64,000 nucleotides of DNA. Source: Gammaproteobacteria bacterium. GTDB lineage: Bacteria; Pseudomonadota; Gammaproteobacteria; Ga0077536. The position numbers and the translations under genes were made by a program. Of the stretch, positions 43,695-53,454 are shown in pieces. Below the pieces are notes generated by a model. It saw nothing but the letters and a program-made list of their open reading frames with translations, had not been told where the DNA came from and made no database searches. Each line of letters begins with the position of its first letter. Within the stretch, counting starts at the first letter, position 1. The DNA lies in assembly GCA_024234975.1 (NCBI GenBank), contig JACKNH010000020.1:7103-71102 (forward strand), read 5' to 3'.

Positions 43695-45110
43695 TCAGCT
43701 GCCCGCCAGGCCCAGGCGCTGCATCTTGTTGTACAACGTGGTCCGATTGACGTTCAGCAGCCGGGCGGTTCTGCTCAGATTGCCGTCCGACATCCTCAGT
43801 GCGGTCTCGATCAGCCGCTTCTCATAGGCCATCAGACTGTCTTCCAGCCGGAAATCCGTCCGCTGCAGGACCTGCTCCACGGCAACCTCGCTGAGATCAC
43901 CCGGCGCAGTCATCGCACCTGGGCCAACAACCGGCTCCAGCTCCGATGCGAGCTGCGACGCCGTCACGGTCTGACCGGGGAATTTCGCCCCCAACCGGAT
44001 GACGATATTGCGCAGTTCGCGGACATTGCCCGGGAAGTGGTAGCCCGCCAGCAGCGACCGCGCGTCATCAGCCAGCTGAAATGGCGCCACGTTGCGCGCG
44101 TATTGGCGCTGGAAAGCTTCCAGCAGAATCGCCCAATCGGCGCCGCGGGCACGCAGCGGTGGCACGCTGATGGTCAGCACGGACAGGCGGTGGAACAGGT
44201 CGGCGCGGAACGAACCGGTACGCACGGCTTCGCGGAGATCGCGATTCGACGCAGCAATGACCCGGGCCTCTGACCGCCGTAGCGTCGTCTCGCCCAGACG
44301 ATAGTAGTCGCCGTTTTCCAGTACCCGCAGCAGCTTGGGCTGCAACTCCAGCGGCATTTCCCCGATTTCGTCCAGGAACAGCGTGCCGCGGGCCGCTACC
44401 TCGAAGAACCCGGGCCGCTCCTCGGTGGCGCCGGTAAAAGCGCCACGCCGGTGGCCGAACAGCTGCGCTTCCAGCAACTCCGGGCTGAAGGCCGTGCAGT
44501 TGACGGTCAACATAGGTTGCTCGGAACGCTCGCTTTCCCGGTGCAGGCAGCTCGCAACCAGTTCCTTGCCGACGCCGGATTCACCCTCGATCAATACCGG
44601 GAACGGCGTGTTGGCGAACTGCGAAATCATCGCTCGCAGCGCGGCAATGCTGCTGCTGTCGCCGAGCAACAGTGCTGCTGACCCATCGGCTGCGCCGCGC
44701 TCCGGCAGCTCGGCGTCCAGAATCATCAGCTGGTGGTTCAGGCGTGCGCGCAGCAACTGCGCATCGCAGGGTTTGGGCAGGAAGTCGACCGCGCCGAGGG
44801 TCAGGGCATGCTGGATGTTGGCGCGGCGGCCCTGGCCCGACAAAACCAGGATTTTCATCGCCCGATTGAACCCGAGCAGATCCCGGATCAGGGCAAAACC
44901 TTCATCCGGCGCATGGGGCGTCGGCGGCAGCCCGAGATCCACCAGCGCCAACGCCGGGGGATGGGTCATGCTGCGCAACATTGCCACCGCTTCGGCCCGC
45001 GAACCCGCAGCGTGCACAGCGAATTCGTCCTCCAAAGCGAAGGTCACACTGTCGACGATCAGCGGATCATCGTCGATCAGAATCAACCCCGGCTTTTCGC
45101 GGGATTTCAT
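43695..45110 (-). CDS. PrsR-like sigma-54-dependent response regulator
   Basis: A 471-residue NtrC-class regulator. The receiver has LILIDDDPLIVDS, phospho-Asp in ALALVDLGLPPTPHAP and Lys in FLPKPCDA. The AAA+ domain has GESGVGKE, GAFTGA, GTLFLDEIGEMP and FPGNVRELRN. The Fis-type helix-turn-helix is GNLSRTARLLNVNRTTLYNKMQ. The long loop after the phospho-Asp (LGLPPTPHAPDEG) is like that of PrsR regulators of PEP-CTERM/exopolysaccharide systems. It may use ATG 45110 or GTG 45134; neither has a good ribosome site. It directly precedes the pilus genes and probably controls them or is cotranscribed with them. Confidence 0.92.
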   Translation of the reverse strand: MKSREKPGLILIDDDPLIVDSVTFALEDEFAVHAAGSRAEAVAMLRSMTHPPALALVDLGLPPTPHAPDEGFALIRDLLGFNRAMKILVLSGQGRRANIQHALTLGAVDFLPKPCDAQLLRARLNHQLMILDAELPERGAADGSAALLLGDSSSIAALRAMISQFANTPFPVLIEGESGVGKELVASCLHRESERSEQPMLTVNCTAFSPELLEAQLFGHRRGAFTGATEERPGFFEVAARGTLFLDEIGEMPLELQPKLLRVLENGDYYRLGETTLRRSEARVIAASNRDLREAVRTGSFRADLFHRLSVLTISVPPLRARGADWAILLEAFQRQYARNVAPFQLADDARSLLAGYHFPGNVRELRNIVIRLGAKFPGQTVTASQLASELEPVVGPGAMTAPGDLSEVAVEQVLQRTDFRLEDSLMAYEKRLIETALRMSDGNLSRTARLLNVNRTTLYNKMQRLGLAGS

Positions 45111-45448
45111 GGCGTCGGTAGGTTGAGCGGACACGCGTTGCCAGGAACTCGGTTATGGTGGCCAAAGTGATGCACGGCAGAGTTTAAATGATAGCGACCG
45201 CCACCAACATCGCTGCAGAACAAAGCGATTGCCAGCCGCGCAGTTACCGCGCCGGGCATGCCGGCCGGAATTCGGACGGCGCTGCAGGTATGATTCATCC
45301 ACGTAAAACCCTGTGCCGTGTCAACCACGACTATTGCCCGCTTATTGCGACGCGGTACAATTCGGCCCTTGTTTATCCCGCCGATGCCGCACCGGATCGA
45401 AGTCCGGCGGCGGCGCGCACTCATTAACCGACAACGACAGCAGGCAAC
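45111..45448. other. Divergent promoter region upstream of tkt
   Basis: A 338 nt stretch between the divergent regulator and tkt genes. It holds a sigma-70-type promoter for tkt (45334-45361). No -24/-12 element was found for the pilus regulator. Open frames here have no ribosome site or familiar sequence. Confidence 0.5.
45334..45361 (+). promoter_or_regulatory. Sigma-70-type promoter of tkt
   Basis: TTGCCC, a 16-base spacer and TACAAT form a good -35/-10 pair. Transcription would start near 45368, about 80 nt before the tkt ATG. Confidence 0.55.
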
Positions 45449-47470
45449 ATGGCAGATTCCGCACCGGCAGTAGACCGCCGCGAACGCGCCAACGCGATTC
45501 GCGCCCTCAGCATGGATGCCGTTCAGGCCGCCAACTCCGGGCATCCCGGCGCACCGATGGGCATGGCGGATTTCATCGAAGTCCTGTGGAACGATTTTCT
45601 CTGCCATAACCCGGCCAATCCACAGTGGTTCAACCGTGATCGTTTCGTGCTGTCGAACGGACACGCTTCAATGTTGCTTTATTCAGTGCTGCATCTGTCA
45701 GGTTATGACCTTGGCATCGACGACCTGCGCAACTTCCGCCAGCTTCACAGCAAAACCGCCGGTCATCCTGAATTCGGCGTAACGCCCGGCGTGGAAACCA
45801 CTACCGGCCCGCTGGGTCAGGGCCTGGCCAATGCCGTGGGTCTGGCGCTGGCCGAGAAGATCCTCTCCGCCCGCTTCAATCGTGACGGCCACGCCATCGT
45901 TGATCACCATACTTACGTGGCGCTTGGTGATGGCTGTCTGATGGAAGGGATTTCGCATGAAGCCTGTTCGCTGGCCGGGACCTTGCAGCTGGGCAAACTG
46001 ATTGCGCTGTATGACGACAACGGCATCTCGATCGATGGCCACGTGGAAGGCTGGTTCACCGATGACACCCCCGCACGGTTTGAAGCCTATGGTTGGCATG
46101 TGATTGCCGGCGTCGATGGTCATGACAGTCAGGCGGTCGCTGCCGCACTGTCGGCGGCGCGGGCCGAAACAGCGCGGCCGACATTGGTGTGTCTGAAGAC
46201 CATCATCGGCTACGGTGCGCCGAACAAGCAGGGCAGTGAAGGCTGCCACGGCGCGGCGCTGGGCGACAAGGAAGTGGCCGCCGCACGGGAAATGCTCGGC
46301 TGGACCTCCGCGCCGTTTGAAATCCCCGAACATATTTACGCGGCCTGGAATGCCCGCGACCGCGGCGGCAAGGCCGAACAGCATTGGAACGCCGCGCTGG
46401 TGAACTATCGCAACGCTTATCCGGATCTGGCCGCCGAACTTGAGCGGCGCATCGCCGGCGAGTTGCCGACGGACTGGTCCATCGTGGCGGATGCTGCAAT
46501 CAATGACATGCTCGCCGCCAACAAGAAGCAGGCGACGCGGCAAGCCTCACAAGCGGCGTTGAACGCGTTCGCCCCGCATCTCGCCGAACTCATCGGCGGT
46601 TCGGCAGACCTGACCGGCTCAAACAATACCAACTTCGCCGGCTCGGTCGGCGTCAGTGCTGCTGCGGCCGATGGCAATTACCTGTACTTCGGCGTGCGCG
46701 AATTCGCCATGACCGCCATCAGCAATGGCCTCGCACTGCACGGCGGATTCATTCCATATACCGGCACCTTCCTGGTGTTCTCCGATTACGCACGCAATGC
46801 CGTACGCATGGCGGCACTGATGGGCCTGCAGCAAGTGCTGGTTTACACGCACGACTCCATTGGCCTGGGCGAAGACGGCCCGACCCACCAGCCCGTGGAA
46901 CATGCCAGCAGTCTGCGATTGATTCCCGGGCTGGATGTCTGGCGGCCCTGCGATACCGCGGAAACCTTTATCGCCTGGCGCCAGGCCATTGATCGACGTG
47001 ATGGGCCTTCGGCGTTGCTGCTTTCCCGTCAGGGATTGGCGCCAGCATTGTCCACCGCGGCCCACGCCGCGGGCGCCGCCAATGGCGGATACATTCTCGA
47101 CGACTGCGACGGCACGCCCGACGTCATTCTCATCGCCACCGGCAGCGAGGTGGAGCTGGCGCTGGCAGCGGCGAAACAACTGCGTAGCGGTGGCCACGCG
47201 GTCCGCGTGGTTTCGATGCCGTGCATTGAGGCATTCCGTCGTACACCTGCGCCTTACCAGACGTCGGTACTGCCTGCCGAAGTACGTCGGCGGGTGGTCA
47301 TCGAAGCAGGCAGCACGGCATTGTGGTACCAGTTCACCGGTCTTGATGGGCTGGTGATTGGCATCGATTCGTTTGGCGAATCCGCGCCGGCTGCAGCCTT
47401 GTTCGACAAGTTCGGGTTTACCGCTGAACAGGTCTGTCAGCGCATCACAACTTATTTAAATCAGCACTGA
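45449..47470 (+). CDS. tkt: Transketolase
   Basis: A 673-residue thiamine-diphosphate enzyme of the pentose phosphate/Calvin-type pathways. Features are AANSGHPGAPMGMAD near the N terminus, the ThDP motif starting GDGCLMEGISHEA, and the pyrimidine-domain region VYTHDSIGLGEDGPTHQPVE. Full length. It is the first gene of a tkt-gap-pgk-pyk-purC run on the plus strand, with only 16 nt to gap. Grouping with glycolytic genes is common in proteobacteria and ties pentose carbon flow to lower glycolysis. Confidence 0.97.
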   Translation: MADSAPAVDRRERANAIRALSMDAVQAANSGHPGAPMGMADFIEVLWNDFLCHNPANPQWFNRDRFVLSNGHASMLLYSVLHLSGYDLGIDDLRNFRQLHSKTAGHPEFGVTPGVETTTGPLGQGLANAVGLALAEKILSARFNRDGHAIVDHHTYVALGDGCLMEGISHEACSLAGTLQLGKLIALYDDNGISIDGHVEGWFTDDTPARFEAYGWHVIAGVDGHDSQAVAAALSAARAETARPTLVCLKTIIGYGAPNKQGSEGCHGAALGDKEVAAAREMLGWTSAPFEIPEHIYAAWNARDRGGKAEQHWNAALVNYRNAYPDLAAELERRIAGELPTDWSIVADAAINDMLAANKKQATRQASQAALNAFAPHLAELIGGSADLTGSNNTNFAGSVGVSAAAADGNYLYFGVREFAMTAISNGLALHGGFIPYTGTFLVFSDYARNAVRMAALMGLQQVLVYTHDSIGLGEDGPTHQPVEHASSLRLIPGLDVWRPCDTAETFIAWRQAIDRRDGPSALLLSRQGLAPALSTAAHAAGAANGGYILDDCDGTPDVILIATGSEVELALAAAKQLRSGGHAVRVVSMPCIEAFRRTPAPYQTSVLPAEVRRRVVIEAGSTALWYQFTGLDGLVIGIDSFGESAPAAALFDKFGFTAEQVCQRITTYLNQH

Positions 47471-47486
47471 GCAGGAGATAACTTTC

Positions 47487-48497
47487 ATGGCAATCAAGCT
47501 TGGCATCAACGGTTATGGCCGCATCGGCCGCAATGTATTGCGCGCCCTGTATGAAGCAGGCCGTACCGGTGAATTCGAAATCGTCGCGATCAATGACCTC
47601 GGCGATGCCAAAACCAATGCTCACCTGACCCGCTATGACAGCGCCCACGGCAAGTTCCCCGGTACCGTCTCGGTGGAAGGCGACAACCTGGTCGTCAATG
47701 GCGACAAAATCAAAGTGCTGGCAGAGCGTGATCCGGCCAAGCTGCCCTGGGGTTCGTTGGGCGTGGACGCCGTGCTGGAATGTACCGGTCTGTTCACCGC
47801 GCGTGACAAGGCTGCGCTGCACCTGGCCGGCGGTGCGAAAAAAGTTGTCATCTCGGCCCCGGCATCCAAGGCCGACGCCACCATCGTCTACGGCGTGAAT
47901 CACAAGTCGTTGAAGGCTTCCGACGAAGTCATCTCCAATGCATCGTGCACCACCAACTGCCTGGCCCCGCTGGTCAAGCCGCTGCACGAGAAGATCGGCG
48001 TGCTTGGTGGCGTGATGACCACCATTCACGCCTACACCAATGACCAGGTGCTGACCGACGTCTATCACTCGGACCTGCGGCGTGCACGTTCGGCCACCCA
48101 GTCGATGATCCCGACCAAGACCGGCGCGGCCGCTGCGGTCGGCCTGGTATTGCCCGAACTCAATGGCAAACTCGATGGCCTCGCCGTCCGCGTGCCGACC
48201 ATCAACGTGTCGCTGGTTGACCTGTCGTTCAACGCCGCCCGCGCGACCAGCGTGGAGGAAATCAACAGCATCCTGCGCGAAGCCGCCGACGGCGAACTGA
48301 AAGGTGTGCTCGCCTATAACGAACTGCCGCTGGTCTCGATCGATTTCAACCATGACCCGCATTCATCCATTTACGAAGCCAGCGAGACCAAGGTCATTGG
48401 CGGCACGCTGGTGAAGGTGTTGTCCTGGTACGACAACGAATGGGGCTTCTCCAACCGCATGCTGGATACCACGGCTGCACTGATGAACGCGAAATAA
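47487..48497 (+). CDS. gap: Glyceraldehyde-3-phosphate dehydrogenase
   Basis: A 336-residue type I GAPDH. NAD-binding GINGYGRIGRN is at the N terminus, active-site Cys in SNASCTTNCLAPL, and the C-terminal SWYDNEWGFSNRM. It oxidises glyceraldehyde-3-phosphate to 1,3-bisphosphoglycerate. AGGAG lies 10 nt upstream of the ATG. The next gene encodes the following enzyme, phosphoglycerate kinase, 26 nt downstream. Confidence 0.98.
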   Translation: MAIKLGINGYGRIGRNVLRALYEAGRTGEFEIVAINDLGDAKTNAHLTRYDSAHGKFPGTVSVEGDNLVVNGDKIKVLAERDPAKLPWGSLGVDAVLECTGLFTARDKAALHLAGGAKKVVISAPASKADATIVYGVNHKSLKASDEVISNASCTTNCLAPLVKPLHEKIGVLGGVMTTIHAYTNDQVLTDVYHSDLRRARSATQSMIPTKTGAAAAVGLVLPELNGKLDGLAVRVPTINVSLVDLSFNAARATSVEEINSILREAADGELKGVLAYNELPLVSIDFNHDPHSSIYEASETKVIGGTLVKVLSWYDNEWGFSNRMLDTTAALMNAK

Positions 48498-48523
48498 CGC
48501 CTGAAACGGATGGTGGTGTGACT

Positions 48524-49681
48524 ATGCTTTTCCTTCGGGATTTTTCACTGTACGACAAGCGGGTGCTGATTCGGGAAGATTTGAATGTCCCGATGGTGCA
48601 TGGCTCCATCAGCGACGATACCCGGATCAAGGCAGCCGTCCCCACCATCAAGTACGCATTGGACCAGGGTGCGCGGGTGATCATCGCCTCGCACCTCGGT
48701 CGCCCCACCGAAGGTGAGTTCGACGAGCGCTACTCCCTGTTGCCGGTTGCGCAGCGGTTGTCTGCGCTGCTCGGCAAGAAAGTGGAGCTGGTGAAGAACT
48801 GGCGTCAGGGCGTCGACCTCGGGCCGGGTGAATGCGCATTACTGGAAAATATCCGCTTCGAGGTGGGTGAAAAGAAGAACAACGACGATCTCGCAAAGGA
48901 ATACGCGGCGCTGTGCGACATCTTCTGCAACGATGCATTCGCCGCTGCCCATCGCGCCCAGGCATCCACCCACGGCGTCGCCAGGTTCGCACCGTCTGCC
49001 TGTTGCGGGCCGTTGCTCGAACGTGAGCTCGAAGCATTGCACAAGGCGTTGAAGGAACCAGCGCGTCCGGTGGTGGCGATCGTTGGCGGCGCGAAGGTGT
49101 CGACCAAGCTCGGCCTGCTGGAATCGCTGGCTGACAAGGTGGATCAGCTTATTGTCGGTGGTGGCATTGCCAATACTTTCATGAAGGCTGCCGGTATGCC
49201 GATCGGCAAATCGCTGTGTGAAGACGAGATGCTGGATGTCGCCGGCCGACTACTGGCGCGCGATGACATCAATATCCCGCTGCCGACTGACGTGGTCTGC
49301 GCCTATGAATTGGCCATGGATGCACCGGCGCACATTATTCGTGCGGACCAGGTCAAGGAAGATGACTGTATCTTTGATATCGGTCCGGACACGGCGGAAC
49401 ACCTGGCGCAGATGCTCAACGGCGCCGGCACCATCGTCTGGAACGGACCGCTGGGCGTATTCGAGTATTCACAGTTCAGTCACGGCACCGAGGTGCTTGC
49501 GCAAGCCATTGCGAAATCCACGGCGTTCTCCATCGCCGGCGGCGGTGACACCATCGCCGCGATCAAGAAGTTCGGCGTTGATGATGACATCTCGTACATA
49601 TCGACAGGTGGTGGCGCGTTCCTCGAATTTCTCGAAGGCAAGGAACTGCCGGCCGTAGCGATTCTCGAACAACGCGGATAA
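48524..49681 (+). CDS. pgk: Phosphoglycerate kinase
   Basis: A 385-residue PGK. Family features are VLIREDLNVPM, ASHLGRPTEGEFD, LLENIRFEVGEKKNN, NDAFAAAHRAQAST, and VGGAKVSTKLGLLESL, with GGGDTIAAIKKFG near the C terminus. It makes ATP and 3-phosphoglycerate. The start is ATG 48524; the frame extends upstream into the gap gene, but those residues are not PGK-like. Confidence 0.97.
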   Translation: MLFLRDFSLYDKRVLIREDLNVPMVHGSISDDTRIKAAVPTIKYALDQGARVIIASHLGRPTEGEFDERYSLLPVAQRLSALLGKKVELVKNWRQGVDLGPGECALLENIRFEVGEKKNNDDLAKEYAALCDIFCNDAFAAAHRAQASTHGVARFAPSACCGPLLERELEALHKALKEPARPVVAIVGGAKVSTKLGLLESLADKVDQLIVGGGIANTFMKAAGMPIGKSLCEDEMLDVAGRLLARDDINIPLPTDVVCAYELAMDAPAHIIRADQVKEDDCIFDIGPDTAEHLAQMLNGAGTIVWNGPLGVFEYSQFSHGTEVLAQAIAKSTAFSIAGGGDTIAAIKKFGVDDDISYISTGGGAFLEFLEGKELPAVAILEQRG

Positions 49682-49823
49682 CTTCACACGCGCGATCAGG
49701 TATAGTTGCGCGCTAGAAGTCGTGAACTGAAACACCGGATCGCCGGCGGCCATACCTGTTGACGCAACTCGCGTCGACGTCCGCCTCCGGCAGTAGGTGG
49801 ATTACCTTGTTTGGGTCTCCCCG

Positions 49824-51269
49824 ATGATACGTCGTACCAAGATTGTCGCCACGCTGGGTCCCGCCAGCGACAAGCCCGCGAATCTGACCGCCATGATCGA
49901 AGCCGGCGTCGATGTCGTGCGCGTCAACTACTCCCACGATACGCAGGAGTCACATGCCAGGCGTATCGCGACGGTGCGTAAAATCGCCAAAAAGCTTGGC
50001 CGCGAAATCGCCATCATGGCGGACTTGCAGGGCCCGAAGATTCGCCTGGAAGGCTTCCGCCACGGCCCCATCGAACTCGAGGAAGGCGATGACTTCGTCA
50101 TTGATGCCACGCTGGCGCCCGATGGCGGTGACGAGCGCCATGTCGGTGTCACCTACAAGGATCTGCCTGGTGACGTGAAACCCGGCGACACGCTTCTGGT
50201 CGACGACGGCCGCATCATGTTGCAGGTCGATCGGGTGCGCGGCCCGTGTATTGAAACCGTGGTCATGATTGGCGGCGAATTGTCCAATCACAAGGGAATC
50301 AATCGTCAGGGCGGCGGACTGTCGGCCAAAGCGCTGACCCGCAAGGATCGGGCCGATCTGCGGCACGCCCTCGAACAGGGCGTCGATTACATTGCCGTCT
50401 CGTTCCCGCGGTCCGGGGAAGATATCGATACCGCACGCAAGCTGATCCAGAAGGCTGATAGTACAGCCGCCATCATCGCCAAGATCGAGCGCGCGGAAGC
50501 GGTGGAAAATGCCGAGGAAATCATCCGCGCCGCCGATGGCGTGATGATCGCGCGCGGCGATCTGGGCGTGGAAATCGGCGAACCGGCATTGCCACCGGTG
50601 CAGAAGCGCCTGATCCGTCTTGCGCGCAGCCTGCATCGTACGGTCATCACCGCCACCCAGATGATGAATTCGATGATCGACAACCCGATGCCGTTCCGGG
50701 CCGAGGTGTTCGACGTCGCCAATGCAGTTTTGGATGGCACCGATGCAGTCATGCTGTCCGGTGAGACCAGTGTCGGCAAGTATCCGATCGAAGTCGTGCG
50801 GGCCATGGCGCGGATCTGCGTCGGTAGCGAAGAGAAGTGGATAGGCGGCAGCAATCGCGGTGTGCCCGACGACCATTTCGACCGCGTCGATCAAGCCATC
50901 GCCATGTCGACCATGTATTGCGCCAACCGCGTTGGCGCCACGGCGATTGCCGCGCTGACTGAAACCGGTTCGACATCGCTGTGGATGTCGCGTATGGACT
51001 CCACCATTCCTATTTTTGCCTTGTCGCCGAACACCGGTACCTTGCGCAAGGTCGCACTGTACCGCGGCGTGCATCCCGTGTACTTCGATTCCTCCAAGGT
51101 TCCCTATACCGAATTGACCGCGATGGTATTGAACGAACTCAAGGCCCGCGGTGCGGTGAAAGCCGGCGACAAAGTGATCGTGACCAAGGGTGACCTGATG
51201 GGGTTCTCCGGCGGCACCAACGGCATGAAAATCGTCGTCGTCGACCAGTTCGTCGAGCACGTCGGTTAA
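49824..51269 (+). CDS. pyk: Pyruvate kinase
   Basis: A 481-residue pyruvate kinase. Features are RRTKIVATLGPASDKP, the substrate-site region VDVVRVNYSHDTQ (Tyr where many enzymes have Phe), DLQGPKIRLEGF, IARGDLGVEIGEP, and TATQMMNSMIDNPMPFRAEVFD. It converts phosphoenolpyruvate and ADP to pyruvate and ATP. The start is ATG 49824 (MIRRTK); a GTG at 49797 adds a short unrelated extension. The gap after pgk is 142 nt, so an internal promoter is possible. Confidence 0.96.
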   Translation: MIRRTKIVATLGPASDKPANLTAMIEAGVDVVRVNYSHDTQESHARRIATVRKIAKKLGREIAIMADLQGPKIRLEGFRHGPIELEEGDDFVIDATLAPDGGDERHVGVTYKDLPGDVKPGDTLLVDDGRIMLQVDRVRGPCIETVVMIGGELSNHKGINRQGGGLSAKALTRKDRADLRHALEQGVDYIAVSFPRSGEDIDTARKLIQKADSTAAIIAKIERAEAVENAEEIIRAADGVMIARGDLGVEIGEPALPPVQKRLIRLARSLHRTVITATQMMNSMIDNPMPFRAEVFDVANAVLDGTDAVMLSGETSVGKYPIEVVRAMARICVGSEEKWIGGSNRGVPDDHFDRVDQAIAMSTMYCANRVGATAIAALTETGSTSLWMSRMDSTIPIFALSPNTGTLRKVALYRGVHPVYFDSSKVPYTELTAMVLNELKARGAVKAGDKVIVTKGDLMGFSGGTNGMKIVVVDQFVEHVG

Positions 51270-51308
51270 GCCGTCGACCAACACCCGGTCATTTGGAGAA
51301 TCGTCAGC

Positions 51309-52199
51309 GTGACAACTTCTGCGTTGTTCGAAACCACTATCACCAGTCTGCCGCTGCTGGCCAGGGGCAAGGTGCGCGATATCTATGCGGTCGATGATGA
51401 CCACCTGCTGATCATCACCACTGATCGCCTGTCCGCGTTCGACGTCATCCTGCCTGATCCCATCCCGGGCAAAGGCATTCTGCTGACGGCAGTATCCAAT
51501 TTCTGGTTCAACCGGTTTCGCGACATCATTCCCAATCACCTGACGGGAGTCGATCCTTCCGAGGTGCTGAAGACCGATGCCGAACGCAGCCAGGCCGCCG
51601 GACGCGGCATCGTCGTGCGGCGCTATCAACCGTTACCGGTGGAAGCGATAGCGCGCGGCTACATCATCGGTTCGGGCTGGAAGGACTACCAGGCCACCGG
51701 TCGGGTCTGTGGCATCGAACTGCCGGCAGGCCTTGGCCAGGCACAACAACTGCCGCAGGCGATTTTCACCCCGTCGACCAAGGCCGCAACTGGCAGCCAT
51801 GATGAGAATATCGACTTTGCCGAAGCCGAACGTCTGCTGGGCGCGGCACGCGCGACCGAAGTACGCGACGCGACGTTGCGTATCTACTGCGAAGCCGCCG
51901 AATACGCACGCACGCGCGGCATCATCATCGCCGACACCAAGTTCGAATTCGGCCTGGATGATGCGGGCAGCCTGTACCTGATCGATGAAGTCCTGACACC
52001 GGATTCCTCACGTTTCTGGCCGGTTGAAGGATATCGCGTCGGCATCAGCCCGCCGAGTTACGACAAACAGTTCGTGCGCGACTACCTGGAAACACTCGAC
52101 TGGAACAAGACCGCGCCAGGCCCACACCTGCCGCCGGACATCATCACGCGGACCGCCGAGAAATACGCCGAAGCCAAGCGACTGCTGCTGGGACAGTAA
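51309..52199 (+). CDS. purC: SAICAR synthase
   Basis: A 296-residue phosphoribosylaminoimidazole-succinocarboxamide synthase of the long (yeast-like) form: LLARGKVRDIYAVDDDHLLI, TDRLSAFDVILPDPIPGKG, VRRYQPLPVEAIARGYI, and FTPSTKAATGSHDENI. It ligates aspartate to CAIR in purine synthesis. The start is GTG 51309 with GGAG 10 nt upstream. It follows pyk by 39 nt, making it the last gene of the central carbon run. Confidence 0.96.
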   Translation: MTTSALFETTITSLPLLARGKVRDIYAVDDDHLLIITTDRLSAFDVILPDPIPGKGILLTAVSNFWFNRFRDIIPNHLTGVDPSEVLKTDAERSQAAGRGIVVRRYQPLPVEAIARGYIIGSGWKDYQATGRVCGIELPAGLGQAQQLPQAIFTPSTKAATGSHDENIDFAEAERLLGAARATEVRDATLRIYCEAAEYARTRGIIIADTKFEFGLDDAGSLYLIDEVLTPDSSRFWPVEGYRVGISPPSYDKQFVRDYLETLDWNKTAPGPHLPPDIITRTAEKYAEAKRLLLGQ

Positions 52200-52207
52200 G
52201 GGCCGGC

Positions 52208-53452
52208 TCAGGCCGTCCCCCGCGGGCGCCGTGCGAAGCGCGGCAGGTCACCTTCCATTCCAGAAGTTCTCGCGATCAACGCACGTTTGAGCGGGCCGGC
52301 CCCGTCGAAGGCCATCATGCCCGCGCCACGCAACCAGCCCAGCCAACGCCGGTGGTTACCGAACAGGTGCTTGAAACCGTCCATGGTCCAGGAAGTGAGC
52401 AGGTTCTCGCCCTTGCGTTTGCGTTCATAACGCCGCAATACCCCGCGCGCACCGATGTCGCGGCCGTCGGTTCGGGCGTCCAGTACAGTTTCGATCAGGC
52501 ACGCGGCATCCATGATGCCGAGGTTGAGGCCTTGTCCGGCCAACGGATGCACGATATGCGCGGCATCGCCGACAAACGCGACGCCACGCTGCACGTAATG
52601 CTGCACATTTGCACGCAGCAACGGGAATCCCAAACGCACGGTGGGCTCGCTGATCTCACCAAGACAGAACTCGGTGGCCTCGCCCAGCGTCTGGCAGAAC
52701 TGCGCATCCGGCATCGCAATCAGATCTTTGGCAGCCTGTGGCGTTGTGCTCCAGACCATGGCGCAGCAATCTGCCGCCGGCAATGGCAGCAAGGCCACCG
52801 GACCGGTGGCGAGAAACCGTTGCCAGGCGCGTTGCTGATGCGGTTGGGCGGTGCGTAAATTGGCCACCACGGCGTGCTGCGCATAGTCCGCTCCCGGCAT
52901 TTCAACATCGAGCAATTCGCGTATGCGGGAATTGCGTCCGTCGGCTGCGATCACCAGTCGGGCACAGACTTCGCCGTCGTCCAGCAAGACCCGCAGCGGG
53001 CGATCCTGAATCAAACCGGTGACAGCGTGACCAGCCAGCCAGGTGAGCGCCGGCAAAGTCCTGGCGCGAGCTTGCAATGCCTGCATCAGCGTGGCGTTTT
53101 CCAAAACCACGCCCAGCGCCGGCGCTCCGATATCCATCGCATCGAAATGAATGCACCCACGGCTACCGGCATCCCATACCGTCATCGCTTCCAGCGGTGA
53201 CAACCGACTGGAGGGCAACAATGCCAGGCAGCCTGCCTGCGACAGCACTTCCATGGCGGCGGCGGTCAACGCGAAGCTGCGCAAATCGAATTCGGCCGGC
53301 ATTGTTGCCACGGTCGCTGCAGGCCCGGCAGCGGCTACCACTGGCTGCTTTTCGATGACGACCACGCGCAGCCCTGCCTGCGCGGCGAGAATCGCCGACA
53401 GCATGCCGACGGCGCCGCCGCCGACCACCGCTATATCCGTTTCAATCATCAT
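52208..53452 (-). CDS. ubiI: UbiI-like ubiquinone-biosynthesis FAD monooxygenase
   Basis: A 414-residue UbiH/UbiI/VisC-family hydroxylase. FAD motif IAVVGGGAVGMLSAILAA at the N terminus, central DG motif VIAADGRNSRIRELL, and second FAD motif FVGDAAHIVHPLAGQGLNLG. It hydroxylates a ring carbon of the ubiquinone precursor. The choice of UbiI rests on gene order: it follows ubiH by 2 nt, as in E. coli. The start is ATG 53452 or 53449. Its end is 8 nt from the convergent purC stop. Confidence 0.9.
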   Translation of the reverse strand: MMIETDIAVVGGGAVGMLSAILAAQAGLRVVVIEKQPVVAAAGPAATVATMPAEFDLRSFALTAAAMEVLSQAGCLALLPSSRLSPLEAMTVWDAGSRGCIHFDAMDIGAPALGVVLENATLMQALQARARTLPALTWLAGHAVTGLIQDRPLRVLLDDGEVCARLVIAADGRNSRIRELLDVEMPGADYAQHAVVANLRTAQPHQQRAWQRFLATGPVALLPLPAADCCAMVWSTTPQAAKDLIAMPDAQFCQTLGEATEFCLGEISEPTVRLGFPLLRANVQHYVQRGVAFVGDAAHIVHPLAGQGLNLGIMDAACLIETVLDARTDGRDIGARGVLRRYERKRKGENLLTSWTMDGFKHLFGNHRRWLGWLRGAGMMAFDGAGPLKRALIARTSGMEGDLPRFARRPRGTA

Positions 53453-53454
53453 GC

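Noticed and set aside
45107..45664. 185-codon minus-strand frame upstream of and into tkt
   Set aside because: Cys/Arg-rich, overlaps conserved tkt codons, no ribosome site.
46203..46543. Minus-strand frames inside tkt
   Set aside because: Shadows of a strongly conserved enzyme gene.
49950..51629. 559-codon minus-strand frame spanning pyk and purC
   Set aside because: Long because of GC-rich codon bias; the plus strand encodes two conserved enzymes over the same bases and the frame shows no recognisable motif.
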